Source: Gammaproteobacteria bacterium (lineage in GTDB: Bacteria; Pseudomonadota; Gammaproteobacteria; S012-40). Taken from it: a stretch of 64,000 nucleotides of DNA. The DNA lies in contig JAOUMY010000011.1 in assembly GCA_029881255.1 (NCBI GenBank), positions 62,001 through 126,000 of the forward strand, in the 5' to 3' direction. The notes beneath the pieces are model-generated. The model made no database searches, was not told the DNA's origin, and saw nothing but the letters and a program-made list of their open reading frames with translations. The translations under genes and the position numbers were made by a program. Below, in pieces: positions 47,930 through 56,395 of the stretch; the stretch's first letter is position 1; each line of letters begins with the position of its first letter.

Positions 47930-48883
47930 CTACAGAATTTCTGCTAGCTTCAACTGAGTGGGATAAGGTTCGAGATACCATTGCCCGGCAATATATTCAT
48001 CTGGATATTGTTGTAAACACTGTTTTATCGATTCGATTGGCACATTCAACGGGAGCTTCCCCGCGTGATATTTTTCAATTGCCTGGAGTACGCGGCGCTT
48101 TTCGACGTCATTCACGCGTGTTTTGAAAAAGCCATAGATATGCGTCAGAACGTTTACGTGGCTGTCACGGGTAACATGCTGTCTTAATACCTGCATCATC
48201 GTCTTAAAGTAATCCTGCGCAACAATGTTGATATCCTGGTCCGACATTTCGGCCACCATTCTTCCCAGTGTTCGATATCCACCTTCATGATGCGCCTGAT
48301 ACAAGAATTTGTGGTGTTGATGAAACATCAATAATGCGCCAGGCGTTATGCCTTGTTGCTGTATGTCTTGCCAACGCTTCATAACAAATATTCGGGTAAG
48401 AAAGTTGTCACGCCTATATGGATCATCAAGCCCCGCTTCATCTTCCACTGGCAAATCAGGGTTTTGCTGCATAATCTGCTGCGCAAACATGCCTACGCCA
48501 TCCTCTTCAAATTCATTTGTTGAGCGAAAGCGTTTCACACCCTGAATTCCACAACTTGGAGAGCCTTTTTTGAAGACAAATCCACTATACGCCGCTGTTT
48601 GTAAGGCGACGGTTACACCGTATTCCCGCAATGCCTGGGTGAAATCGGTGTGCGGCGCATCCACTCCCCTGACGCGGACCGTATCAGCCGCCATCACCAG
48701 CTGTATCGGTGGCCGAGGCACGCCCAAACCGATAGCGACTTCAGGGCAAATCCCAAGCAATTCGACATGGACCGCCAGGGTTTCGGAGAGCCAGGAGTAA
48801 ACCTTGTGCTCCCCGTCATAACGGACCGGCTGACCGAGTAGACAGGCACTGACGCCGATTCGAATTTGCCCCATATATCTCAT
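47930..48883 (-). CDS. DUF523 and DUF1722 domain protein (YbgA-type fusion)
   Basis: The N-terminal DUF523 domain (about residues 8-150) has the family motifs GVSACLLGQPVRYDG, GICPEVAIGLGVPRPP and KKGSPSCG. The C-terminal DUF1722 (YbgA) domain spans about residues 190-305 with FHQHHKFLYQAH and NVLTHIYGFFK. DUF523 carries conserved cysteines and DUF1722 proteins are often found near photolyase genes, but no photolyase is here. The function is unknown. Start is 48883 or the in-frame ATG at 48874. Confidence 0.92.
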   Translation of the reverse strand: MRYMGQIRIGVSACLLGQPVRYDGEHKVYSWLSETLAVHVELLGICPEVAIGLGVPRPPIQLVMAADTVRVRGVDAPHTDFTQALREYGVTVALQTAAYSGFVFKKGSPSCGIQGVKRFRSTNEFEEDGVGMFAQQIMQQNPDLPVEDEAGLDDPYRRDNFLTRIFVMKRWQDIQQQGITPGALLMFHQHHKFLYQAHHEGGYRTLGRMVAEMSDQDINIVAQDYFKTMMQVLRQHVTRDSHVNVLTHIYGFFKTRVNDVEKRRVLQAIEKYHAGKLPLNVPIESIKQCLQQYPDEYIAGQWYLEPYPTQLKLAEIL

Positions 48884-48978
48884 CCCAAGCTACTGAATTT
48901 CAGTCAAGTTTAGCCCGTTTTTGCCGATCTCTATTGAGTTAATACACTGATTTGAAACACTGTAAGGGCCTACTAATC

Positions 48979-51138
48979 ATGAACACTCGATTTCATGGGA
49001 GTACGAGACGCATACGCCTACTGCTTCTCGTCATTTTTCTTGGACTGGCGCAAGGTGTCGCCGCGGAAAACCTACCCATGCTGGACGAAGACCCGTTGCT
49101 CGACGACTTACTCAAGGAGTTGAAACAGGTCACCGCCATCGCCACACGCACCAAACTCAATATCGACTATGTCCCCGGGATGGTCAGCGTACTACATGGG
49201 CATGACCTACTGGAAAGCGGACTGTATACCGTACACGACGCATTGCAAACCGTCCCCGGCATCGAAATCACCGTATCGAACGAAGGTCAGTCGCATTATC
49301 TCATGCGAGGTATCGGTAAGAGCTTTTCGTCTGGCAAGGTGAAAATGCTGGTTAACGGTCGACCGCAAAACGCCACATTGAGCGCGGCGAGTACGGCGTC
49401 AGCCATTCCCGTGCAGATGATTGATCGCATCGAAATCATTCGCGGCCCTGGCTCAGCGATTTATGGTGAATACGCGTTTGCTGGCGTTATCAATATCGTT
49501 ACTCGTCAAGATCAACAGGCCTATTTTTTCGGCAGTCACTTAAACCGCAAAGGCGCAGGCTTTGCCTGGGCCAATACAAACAGCAACCATCCATTCAAAT
49601 ACGCGTTCAATTTTTCTGTTTCGCAACAGGCTGGCGAAAACGTGCAAGCGGGAAATGACTTTTTGAAAGACATTAGTACTGGCAATACTGCTGTAGACGA
49701 TCTGTTCCACAACATTTCGAATTCGCCCGGCACCAGCAACGAATTTGAACAGGCATTTACATCTACGCTCAACATGTCGTACAAAAATGTGAAGTGGGAT
49801 AATATTTTTCTTTCACAGTCGATGGGTGACTACTTCGGTATCGCCAACACATTACCATCAAATGTCACACCAATAAGACAGATTAATACGTTTGCTTCTG
49901 ACTTAGAAACCACTAAGAACCTGAGCGAACACAGCTCGTTGAAGGGAGGTATCGGTGCACGCGCCTATTTCCTGCGCAGCAAAGAACATCAATTTTTCCC
50001 CGCAGGATTTCCAGACACATCAACTTCTAATGGCTCTGGCTACGATAACTATTTTGATAGCGGTGTTCTAGGCGGTCCGAATTACACTGACTATGAAGTC
50101 AGAGGCAATATAGAACTCAACTATTCACGGCAGGAAAGTCACGAGATACTACTCGGTGTATACGCCTCGTTTGCTCAACAGGGCAATACCTGGGCAACAC
50201 GTAACCATGCGCTCTTGCCTGACGGAAACATACAAGAAATTCCACTGACGGAATTTCGCGGTTCCGAAAACTGGCTAACTGAAGGCAACACGCGCACGCT
50301 AGTCAGCTTATACGCGCAGGATCAGTGGCGCGTATGGAAGCCATTCACATTTACGTTCGGCGGACGCATTGATTACTATGCAGAGATTGGTAGCAGCATA
50401 AACCCTCGCATTGCCGGCGTGTACAATATTCAGGATCGTCACGTGTTCAAGGGGCAGTTTTCCCGGGCTTTTCGACCACCGACGTTCATCGAAATGTTTG
50501 CGCAGAACAATCTGGTTACCTCGGGCAATCCCAATATTGAGGCAGAAACGATTGAGTCGACAGAGGTTGGCTATATTTTCAATGGCGCGCTAACGCGAAT
50601 AAGGGCGACGACGTTTTATAGCGTACTCGATGACCTGATCATCTTAGATAGCAATGGTCAGTATCAGAATCTTGAAAGCACAAAAACAGAAGGCGCTGAG
50701 TTTGAGTTTCAACAACGTTTTCCTGGCAATATTACCTTCAATGCCAATGCAACCTACTTGCGGGTTCGAGACACGCTCAGCGATCAACCCATCCCGAATA
50801 TCGCTACCGTCTTCGGCTATGCCGATTTACATTACAAACCCGTTGCCGATACGGCCTTATCGCTCAATACGCAATATATCGGGCCGCGCAAACGCGAAGC
50901 CGGCGATACCCGTGAAGCGTTGTCATCCTATTACCTGCTCAATGCCAGCCTATCCTTGAGCAATCTGTTATCACGGGGACTGGTCTTACGCATAGGCGTG
51001 AAAAACATACTCGATCAAGCGGTTTATCATCCGGCGTCACTCGTCTCATTTTTTCAACAAACTCTGCCCGCCTTTGCAAGCGACTACCCTCGACCGGGGC
51101 GGGAAATCTGGGCCAACCTGAGTTACGAGTTTGACTAA
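48979..51138 (+). CDS. TonB-dependent outer-membrane receptor
   Basis: A signal peptide of about 26 residues ends at VAAEN from the ATG at 48979; the open frame extends to 48952. The plug domain (about residues 60-170) includes VHDALQTVPGIEI, IEIIRGPGSAIYGEYAFAGVINIVTR, and the following beta-barrel ends in an aromatic-type strand (LSYEFD). The substrate is not evident. No ExbB/TonB genes are near. It is followed after two bases by a YfiR-like gene and then a hybrid kinase, which suggests that it works with signalling rather than only with uptake. Confidence 0.93.
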   Translation: MNTRFHGSTRRIRLLLLVIFLGLAQGVAAENLPMLDEDPLLDDLLKELKQVTAIATRTKLNIDYVPGMVSVLHGHDLLESGLYTVHDALQTVPGIEITVSNEGQSHYLMRGIGKSFSSGKVKMLVNGRPQNATLSAASTASAIPVQMIDRIEIIRGPGSAIYGEYAFAGVINIVTRQDQQAYFFGSHLNRKGAGFAWANTNSNHPFKYAFNFSVSQQAGENVQAGNDFLKDISTGNTAVDDLFHNISNSPGTSNEFEQAFTSTLNMSYKNVKWDNIFLSQSMGDYFGIANTLPSNVTPIRQINTFASDLETTKNLSEHSSLKGGIGARAYFLRSKEHQFFPAGFPDTSTSNGSGYDNYFDSGVLGGPNYTDYEVRGNIELNYSRQESHEILLGVYASFAQQGNTWATRNHALLPDGNIQEIPLTEFRGSENWLTEGNTRTLVSLYAQDQWRVWKPFTFTFGGRIDYYAEIGSSINPRIAGVYNIQDRHVFKGQFSRAFRPPTFIEMFAQNNLVTSGNPNIEAETIESTEVGYIFNGALTRIRATTFYSVLDDLIILDSNGQYQNLESTKTEGAEFEFQQRFPGNITFNANATYLRVRDTLSDQPIPNIATVFGYADLHYKPVADTALSLNTQYIGPRKREAGDTREALSSYYLLNASLSLSNLLSRGLVLRIGVKNILDQAVYHPASLVSFFQQTLPAFASDYPRPGREIWANLSYEFD

Positions 51139-51140
51139 AC

Positions 51141-51695
51141 ATGATGCGTAGAACGACTTATCTTCTGGCCACTTTACTGCTCTGCATAGCAGGTGTCGTG
51201 CATGCAGACTCTGACCAGGAGCGTCGTCTCGCGATTTCTATTTCCATATTCCCACGCATTGTTGCAGTCGATGTGGATTTAGAAAAGAAACTGGTACAGG
51301 ACAACATACGCCTCCTGCTTATCTATCGTGATCACGCAGAAAATGCGCAATCCGCGGCATCACTGCTTATGAGCAAAGTTTCCAATATCGCCGGACGAAA
51401 AGTCATCGTCGAGCCTATATCGCTCGAAACCCTCGAATCTGGCGAAGCCCAAGCGTTCAGCGGCGCGCTATTGGTGGAACCACTATCACGCAATGAATTA
51501 GAAAAAGTCATCCAGCTAACATCTGACAAGGGATTACTGCTTTTTTCTCCCTATGAAGGCGACGTGGAATCGGGCGTAATCGCCAGTATTTTTGTCGGCG
51601 CCAAGATCCAACCCTATTTCAATATTACTACCATTAAGAAATCGGGGATCAGGCTAAAACCTGCGATCATGGGAGTTTCCAAGCTGTATGAATAA
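51141..51695 (+). CDS. Periplasmic YfiR/DUF4154 family protein
   Basis: A signal peptide ([22 protein letters not shown]) precedes a domain of about 160 residues with the DUF4154/YfiR pattern: IFPRIVAVD, then [15 protein letters not shown], then a sensor-like C-terminal part with [21 protein letters not shown]. In the known YfiBNR system, YfiR represses a membrane diguanylate cyclase from the periplasm. Here the next gene, overlapping by eight bases, is a hybrid kinase with a periplasmic sensor, a plausible partner. The YfiR assignment is from pattern memory and is moderately sure. Confidence 0.78.
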   Translation: MMRRTTYLLATLLLCIAGVVHADSDQERRLAISISIFPRIVAVDVDLEKKLVQDNIRLLLIYRDHAENAQSAASLLMSKVSNIAGRKVIVEPISLETLESGEAQAFSGALLVEPLSRNELEKVIQLTSDKGLLLFSPYEGDVESGVIASIFVGAKIQPYFNITTIKKSGIRLKPAIMGVSKLYE

Positions 51696-53982
51696 ACTCA
51701 CCACCAAGATCAACAGCCTCTATTTCGGCACACTGTTTTTCCTGCTGATCTCGCTCATTATTGGCTGGGTGGCGATATTCATTCCCTTTGTACACGAAAG
51801 CGAACAAACCAAGGCCGATCTGTTAATGACGCCTTATGTTCCGATCTTCGAACAGTTTCTCGATGAAAAACGCTATGACGAACTGAACATATTGTTTCAG
51901 AAATTGATGCTGCTCAAAGACGAACGCTATGGAACGCCTTTCATACTCAAATTGGCCATGAAACTTGACGACGGTAAAACCTTCACTCAAGTCAACAACG
52001 ACAGACGCAGCATTTTTAAAAACAGTACGCCCATATTTTCTCCAAGCACTTTTGAGCTAACCGGCACGTTGGAAATGACGTATAACGATTTCTTGTACAA
52101 AAAAATCATACGCAATTCCGAACTAACGATTTTTAGCGCCATTTCGATATGCGTTTTACTAATGGTAATTGGACAACGTGCGCTACGACAATTTTTACGA
52201 CCGCTCAGCGTACTTTCCAATTTTCTTGCCGGCACCGAATCCATGGATATCAAAAATATGCCCGGCATCGGAATTAACGCCAGCACGGAGATCATTAATG
52301 TCTGGCACGCCACGGAAATCATGCTGGCACGCATACGCCAGCGAGAGAAAGAGCTAAACGCGGAGCACGAAGTTGCGCAAAATGCACTACGCCTCAAACT
52401 GGAAGCGGAAGATGCGAACAAGGCCAAGAGCCAGTTTCTCGCCAATATGAGTCACGAGCTTCGTACGCCTCTTAACGCCATCATAGGCTATAGCGAATTA
52501 ATGGAAGATGACCTGGTTGAATCCGGTAATCAGGAATTACTCCCGGACTTGCGCAAGATAAGAGATTCGGGTTTGCACCTGCTTTCCCTTATCAACGACA
52601 TTCTCGATCTGTCCAAGATTGAAGCTGGCCGCATGGATATCTATATAGAAGAGATATCGATTACAGACATGTGTCAGACCATACTGGCCACCATCGAGCC
52701 ACTGGCGCAAAAGAACAATAATCACCTCATCACACTGCTTCCGCCTGAGGGAACTAAGATCAATACCGACGTTACCAAACTCAAGCAAAGTATTTTGAAC
52801 CTGCTCAGCAATGCGGCAAAATTCACGCAAGATGGTGAAATCGGTTTCGAAGTCAGAATTTTTGAGGACGAGGAACCAAAGCAGTTACAGGTCACGATTT
52901 CTGACTCCGGTATCGGCATGACCAGTGAGCAACTGGAAAAACTGTTTCTACCGTTTACTCAGGCAGATATTTCCACAACGCGTAAATACGGTGGCACCGG
53001 ACTCGGATTAGCTATTACTCAGAAATTTTGCCAGATGCTCGGTGGTGATATTCGGGTTAACAGCACTGTCAACCAAGGCTCAACGTTCGAAATGCGTCTG
53101 CCTTTATACGACGACAAACGGCAATTTTCCGTAGCGCAATCCGATACACATTTGAGAATAAACTCCATAGACCCTGAACGATTGCGGTTCGCGCTGGAAC
53201 AACCGGCTGTGGATAAAGATGAGCGTCGCAGTAAGGTCAGCACGGTACTGGTTATTGACGACGATGTTTCGACGCTGGATTTGCTCACCACTATTTTGTC
53301 CAAGGACGGATTCAAAGTTCTGACGGCAACCTCAGGTGAAGAGGGATTGGAAATCGCCAGCAATGAATATCCCGATGTCATCTTGCTGGACGTCATTATG
53401 CCGGGGTTCGGCGGCTGGGATGTTTTGGTGCATCTACGCTCCGATCCAACGCTGTCGTCCATCCCCATAATCATGATGTCTTACGAAGACGAGAAAGCCG
53501 CATCGACGGCTATGGGCGTACCCTATTTTTCACTTAAACCGCTGGACCGGGACACCATCTTGGGATACGTCAAATCCTGCGTCAGAAAACAAAAAGAAGC
53601 GTCAGTGCTCATCATTGACAGTCACAAGGAAGTGCGAAAGCTGTATCGTAGCGTGTTCGAAGATCAGGGTTGGCGTGTTTATGAAAGCGCAGACGCAATC
53701 TCAGGATTCGAGATGGCGCGGCGACATTATCCCAAATTGATCATTACGGATGTTATATTACCTGACCTGAGTGGACAGGATGCGATCAGGCAGTTTAAAT
53801 CTGATGAATCGACCAAACATATCCCTATCATCGTGGTGACGATGCTGGAGATGGATGCACCTGAAACCGAAGGTCTGGAGCCACTTATTGCCGGCTACTT
53901 TAAACGTGGCAGCTACTCAATCGAGAAGCTGGTGATGCAGATAGATGGCATATTGAAAGAACAAGTACAGAGATCTGGCTAA
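51688..53982 (+). CDS. Hybrid sensor histidine kinase with two receiver domains
   Basis: Two transmembrane helices (about residues 11-33 and 150-168) flank a periplasmic domain of about 115 residues; a HAMP-like linker and coiled coil then lead to HisKA with His256 ([11 protein letters not shown]). HATPase_c has DSGIGM and GTGLGL. Receiver 1 has phospho-acceptor Asp568 (LLDVIMPG) with DDD and SLKP. Receiver 2 has Asp688 (ITDVILPD), but its acidic pair is reduced to DSH and its Lys region reads YFKRG. It overlaps the YfiR-like gene and has no output domain, so signalling must pass to a partner encoded elsewhere. Confidence 0.93.
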   Translation: MNKLTTKINSLYFGTLFFLLISLIIGWVAIFIPFVHESEQTKADLLMTPYVPIFEQFLDEKRYDELNILFQKLMLLKDERYGTPFILKLAMKLDDGKTFTQVNNDRRSIFKNSTPIFSPSTFELTGTLEMTYNDFLYKKIIRNSELTIFSAISICVLLMVIGQRALRQFLRPLSVLSNFLAGTESMDIKNMPGIGINASTEIINVWHATEIMLARIRQREKELNAEHEVAQNALRLKLEAEDANKAKSQFLANMSHELRTPLNAIIGYSELMEDDLVESGNQELLPDLRKIRDSGLHLLSLINDILDLSKIEAGRMDIYIEEISITDMCQTILATIEPLAQKNNNHLITLLPPEGTKINTDVTKLKQSILNLLSNAAKFTQDGEIGFEVRIFEDEEPKQLQVTISDSGIGMTSEQLEKLFLPFTQADISTTRKYGGTGLGLAITQKFCQMLGGDIRVNSTVNQGSTFEMRLPLYDDKRQFSVAQSDTHLRINSIDPERLRFALEQPAVDKDERRSKVSTVLVIDDDVSTLDLLTTILSKDGFKVLTATSGEEGLEIASNEYPDVILLDVIMPGFGGWDVLVHLRSDPTLSSIPIIMMSYEDEKAASTAMGVPYFSLKPLDRDTILGYVKSCVRKQKEASVLIIDSHKEVRKLYRSVFEDQGWRVYESADAISGFEMARRHYPKLIITDVILPDLSGQDAIRQFKSDESTKHIPIIVVTMLEMDAPETEGLEPLIAGYFKRGSYSIEKLVMQIDGILKEQVQRSG

Positions 53983-54026
53983 AGATTGCCATCTCTTAAA
54001 CCCATGAGAAAACATCTCTCGTCTAT

Positions 54027-54380
54027 ATGCTCGAATTTTCCGATATTCTCGTCATTACGCTACTGGCTGCGATGGCGCACTTCTGGTGGAAGACCATGCA
54101 GGCACGGGAACAGGCAGTGAAACTCGCTCGCGATGCATGCGCGCGCGAGAATGTTCAGTTGCTTGATGCAACCGTTGCCTTGAAAAAGCTCAGTTGGGAA
54201 AAGGCGCCGAATGGCCGTCGTTATGGCTTGCGTTATTTTGGTTTTGAATTCAGTTGCGATGGCACCGACAGACGCGAGGGGTATATTGCCCTACACGGAC
54301 TGAACAAATACTCGCTAGTGATGGACTTACCCGTAAGCGAAGGAGTGACTATAGAGGAAATGCGGGACGGAGACGATTAA
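54027..54380 (+). CDS. DUF3301 domain protein
   Basis: A membrane-anchored protein with one N-terminal helix (about residues 6-22) followed by a small soluble domain with LARDACARENVQLLDATVALK and GRRYGLRYFGFEFSCDG, the DUF3301 pattern. The 117 residues match the family. It has no known role. It follows the hybrid kinase by 44 bases and overlaps the convergent Hfq-like gene by four bases. Confidence 0.88.
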   Translation: MLEFSDILVITLLAAMAHFWWKTMQAREQAVKLARDACARENVQLLDATVALKKLSWEKAPNGRRYGLRYFGFEFSCDGTDRREGYIALHGLNKYSLVMDLPVSEGVTIEEMRDGDD

Positions 54381-54580
54381 TGTTCTGGCAATATGGTTGA
54401 AATCGCTCGTTTGAAAACAATCTGTGAAATATCGTGTGAAACTTCCACAGAATACTGATCGTAGCGAATAATTGTCCCAACTAATTTAATTCCATTCACC
54501 AAGAAAATATTCACAGGGACTTTTCGCGCCACGATGTCCGCTAAAAATTCATCCTGTATGTTTCCTGCCTGCTTGCTCAT
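54377..54580 (-). CDS. Short divergent Hfq-family RNA chaperone
   Basis: The 67 residues from the ATG at 54580 align with Hfq along its core. NIQDEFL corresponds to LQDPFL, NIFLVNGIKLVGTI to Sm1, and SQIVFKRAISTI to Sm2. Several functional residues differ: the rim RRER is VARK, distal Tyr25 is Phe, and the proximal Tyr-Lys-His is Phe-Lys-Arg. The usual C-terminal tail is absent and the usual miaA and hflX neighbours are missing, so this is probably a second Hfq. AGGA abuts the ATG. The open frame runs upstream to 54721 without family similarity. Confidence 0.85.
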   Translation of the reverse strand: MSKQAGNIQDEFLADIVARKVPVNIFLVNGIKLVGTIIRYDQYSVEVSHDISQIVFKRAISTILPEH

Positions 54581-54684
54581 TCCTGAAAATACTCTGATAT
54601 CGACAATTAAGTGGGCGCTTATTATGGTGCTAATACTGCAAAGAGTCCAGTGAAATGCAAGAAAACAAAACAATTTTTCCGAGA

Positions 54685-54700
54685 GTAAGTAATTACTTAC
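54685..54700. promoter_or_regulatory. Perfect 16-bp palindrome between the Hfq-like and receiver genes
   Basis: GTAAGTAATTACTTAC is a perfect 8+8 dyad 105 bases upstream of the Hfq-like start codon and 43 bases after the receiver gene. It looks like an operator for a dimeric regulator. The regulator is not known. Confidence 0.5.
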
Positions 54701-54742
54701 GATTTTATCTTCAAGCAACAATCCATAGAATTACCTTGAAGA

Positions 54743-55150
54743 TCAATCAATTGAACTCAGGATTTTGCGAACGGTTTCTGCCTTGATTGGACTTGCCAAG
54801 ACCTCTTGCACACCAGCCTTGGACGCGAGCAACACAAATTCTTTATCGACTTTTGCACTCACCAATACCACGGACATATCGGGGAATTTTCTTTTGATAT
54901 CGCCGACAACTTGCGCAACATCCAGATCAGGCATATCGGCATCCATAAAGAGCACGCCAACTTTGTGCTTACGTACCAGCTCGAGCAGTGCGCGAATATC
55001 TTTTTCTTTTCCTAAAATCTGAAAACGCATATCACGCAACACACTTTGCATGGTATCCAGATCTTCCTGGGGGAAATTACTCAATATTACTCGACGGCGG
55101 CGCGAATCAATTACTTTTCCTTTTTTGAAGTCGTAGCTTTCGATGCTCAC
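54743..55150 (-). CDS. Stand-alone receiver-like protein, degenerate
   Basis: The 135 residues have a receiver fold with the phospho-acceptor Asp70 kept (FMDADMPDLD). The acidic pair after beta-1 is gone (VILSNFPQED), and the conserved Lys-Pro is Ser120-Pro121 (VLASPIK). A basic N-terminus of 20 residues precedes it. There is no output domain. It may be a pseudo-receiver that works by protein contact. It is read toward the Hfq-like gene, 162 bases away. Confidence 0.85.
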   Translation of the reverse strand: MSIESYDFKKGKVIDSRRRRVILSNFPQEDLDTMQSVLRDMRFQILGKEKDIRALLELVRKHKVGVLFMDADMPDLDVAQVVGDIKRKFPDMSVVLVSAKVDKEFVLLASKAGVQEVLASPIKAETVRKILSSID

Positions 55151-55234
55151 ACCGATTTCCTTTTTTTCAGATTGATTCCGAAAACTGTATCGGTAGAGAT
55201 GCGGCTCGACTTAAGCCATTAGCCCCCTGGCAAC

Positions 55235-55371
55235 CGTCAGGAGGACACAGAGCACGATTGCCGCTGTTTTTCCCTGCAAGAACGCCGAAAACTACGACGA
55301 CGCCCCTGCCGTACCTCGCAAAGAGAAAGGAATATAGTGCGACATACTGCCGACTCTGTGTCCTCCTGACG
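55235..55371. repeat. 137-bp element bounded by 18-bp perfect inverted repeats
   Basis: CGTCAGGAGGACACAGAG at 55235-55252 is repeated in inverted form at 55354-55371. The arms enclose 101 bases without a recognisable gene. The arms could close an RNA hairpin with GGAGGA in its stem, or be ends of a small non-autonomous mobile element. Only AC flanks both sides, so no convincing target duplication is visible. Confidence 0.65.
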
Positions 55372-55430
55372 ACTGCGTATTGGATGCGCTTGCCAATATC
55401 GGCAAAGGCCGACACGCGAATTTTTCTCTA

Positions 55431-55458
55431 CAAAAAAAAGTGGCCCATGTGGGCCACT
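55431..55458 (-). terminator. Strong intrinsic terminator without an obvious upstream gene
   Basis: The 8-bp stem AGTGGCCC / GGGCCACT with a 4-base loop is followed on the minus strand by eight T. Upstream on that strand, from 55459 to about 55690, there is no gene of normal size. Confidence 0.88.
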
Positions 55459-55690
55459 AAAGGTTGCTTTGGTTGGAGCTCGTAAAATTCATGCTTCCCA
55501 CGAGAGTATGTAATGTGTCACTCAAATCAGCTTAAAGCAGTAAACGAAAACAATGACAATCGGTCTTTTCACTGGCCTAAGCCGGTTACTCCTTAACGTT
55601 TACGTTTCCAATTGTTTCGTCGTGATGTCATTATCACGCTTTACCCTTTCACCTGCATTGCTGAGACATTACATTTTGGTAATGATTCTG
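55459..55690 (-). ncRNA. Candidate small RNA or tiny-peptide transcript
   Basis: A transcript ending at the terminator at 55431 must start in this stretch. A possible -10 (TGATAAT, minus strand near 55636) is visible; the -35 is poor. The region contains very short ORFs: 12 codons at 55593-55631 (Arg/Lys-rich) and an 11-codon ORF behind GGGAAGC that stops just before the terminator. A small RNA is the simpler reading. It is based on position and terminator only. Confidence 0.4.
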
Positions 55691-55717
55691 CGTTAAAAAA
55701 TGATTATGATTAGAAGT

Positions 55718-56395
55718 ATGAAGATACTGGTAATCGAAGACGACATTGAAGCTGCAGGCTACCTCATCAAGGGATTGAATGAGAGCGGTCATGTTGTCGA
55801 TCATAGCAGCGATGGTAATGACGGTCTGGGTCAGGCCCTCACCGGCAAGTATGATGTGATGATAGTTGACCGAATGCTGCCTGGACGCGACGGACTTTCT
55901 GTCGTAGCGGCCTTGCGCGCGGCGAACGTCAGTACGCCCGTGTTAATTCTCAGCGCCATGGGCGAAGTGGATGACCGCGTCGAAGGCCTACACGCCGGCG
56001 GCGACGATTACCTGACCAAACCTTATGCCTTTTCCGAATTGCTCGCCAGAATCGAAGTACTGGTACGTAGAAAGCAACCCGATCAGGTCTCGACCAAGAT
56101 TCGTATCGCCAATCTGGAGCTAGACCTGATTAAGCACAAAGTCACTCGCGCTGGAAAAAACATCAATCTGCAACCACGCGAATTCCGACTACTGGAATAT
56201 CTCATGCGTCATCCTGGCCAGGTTATTTCACGCACCATGCTGCTGGAACAGGTTTGGGATTATAATTTCGACCCGCAAACCAATGTCATCGACGTTCACA
56301 TCAGCCGTTTGCGTAACAAGATAGACAAGGGATACGAGCCTCCACTACTGCACACGATACGCGGTTCCGGATATAAACTCAGTGAGACTGGTTAA
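55718..56395 (+). CDS. OmpR-family response regulator
   Basis: DNA-binding regulator with a receiver domain (acidic pair in IEDD, Asp51 in VDRMLPGRDG, Lys in TKPY) and a winged-helix domain (PREFRLLEYLMRHPGQVISR, NVIDVHISRLRNKID). The ATG at 55718 (MKILVIEDD) is preferred over 55700 because it matches the family start. The partner kinase gene overlaps its end by 14 bases. The genes it controls are not known. Confidence 0.94.
   Translation: MKILVIEDDIEAAGYLIKGLNESGHVVDHSSDGNDGLGQALTGKYDVMIVDRMLPGRDGLSVVAALRAANVSTPVLILSAMGEVDDRVEGLHAGGDDYLTKPYAFSELLARIEVLVRRKQPDQVSTKIRIANLELDLIKHKVTRAGKNINLQPREFRLLEYLMRHPGQVISRTMLLEQVWDYNFDPQTNVIDVHISRLRNKIDKGYEPPLLHTIRGSGYKLSETG

Larger units (their letters stand above)
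55151..55717. other. 567-base intergenic region with RNA-like features
   Basis: This gap lies upstream of both the receiver gene (minus) and the two-component pair (plus). It has an 18-bp perfect inverted repeat spaced by 101 bases (55235-55371) and a strong terminator that reads only on the minus strand (55431-55458), with about 240 bases of uncalled sequence feeding it. Open frames at 55167-55415 (minus) and 55258-55485 (plus) have no ribosome-binding site or familiar sequence, and I do not call them. Confidence 0.6.

Noticed and set aside
55235-55371. Integron attC site
   Set aside because: The arms are perfect rather than imperfect and lack the RYYYAAC / GTTRRRY core sites; there is no integrase.
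55258-55485. 75-residue plus-strand ORF and an overlapping 82-residue minus-strand ORF (55167-55415)
   Set aside because: Both lack a ribosome-binding site and a familiar sequence, and they lie across the inverted-repeat element and terminator.
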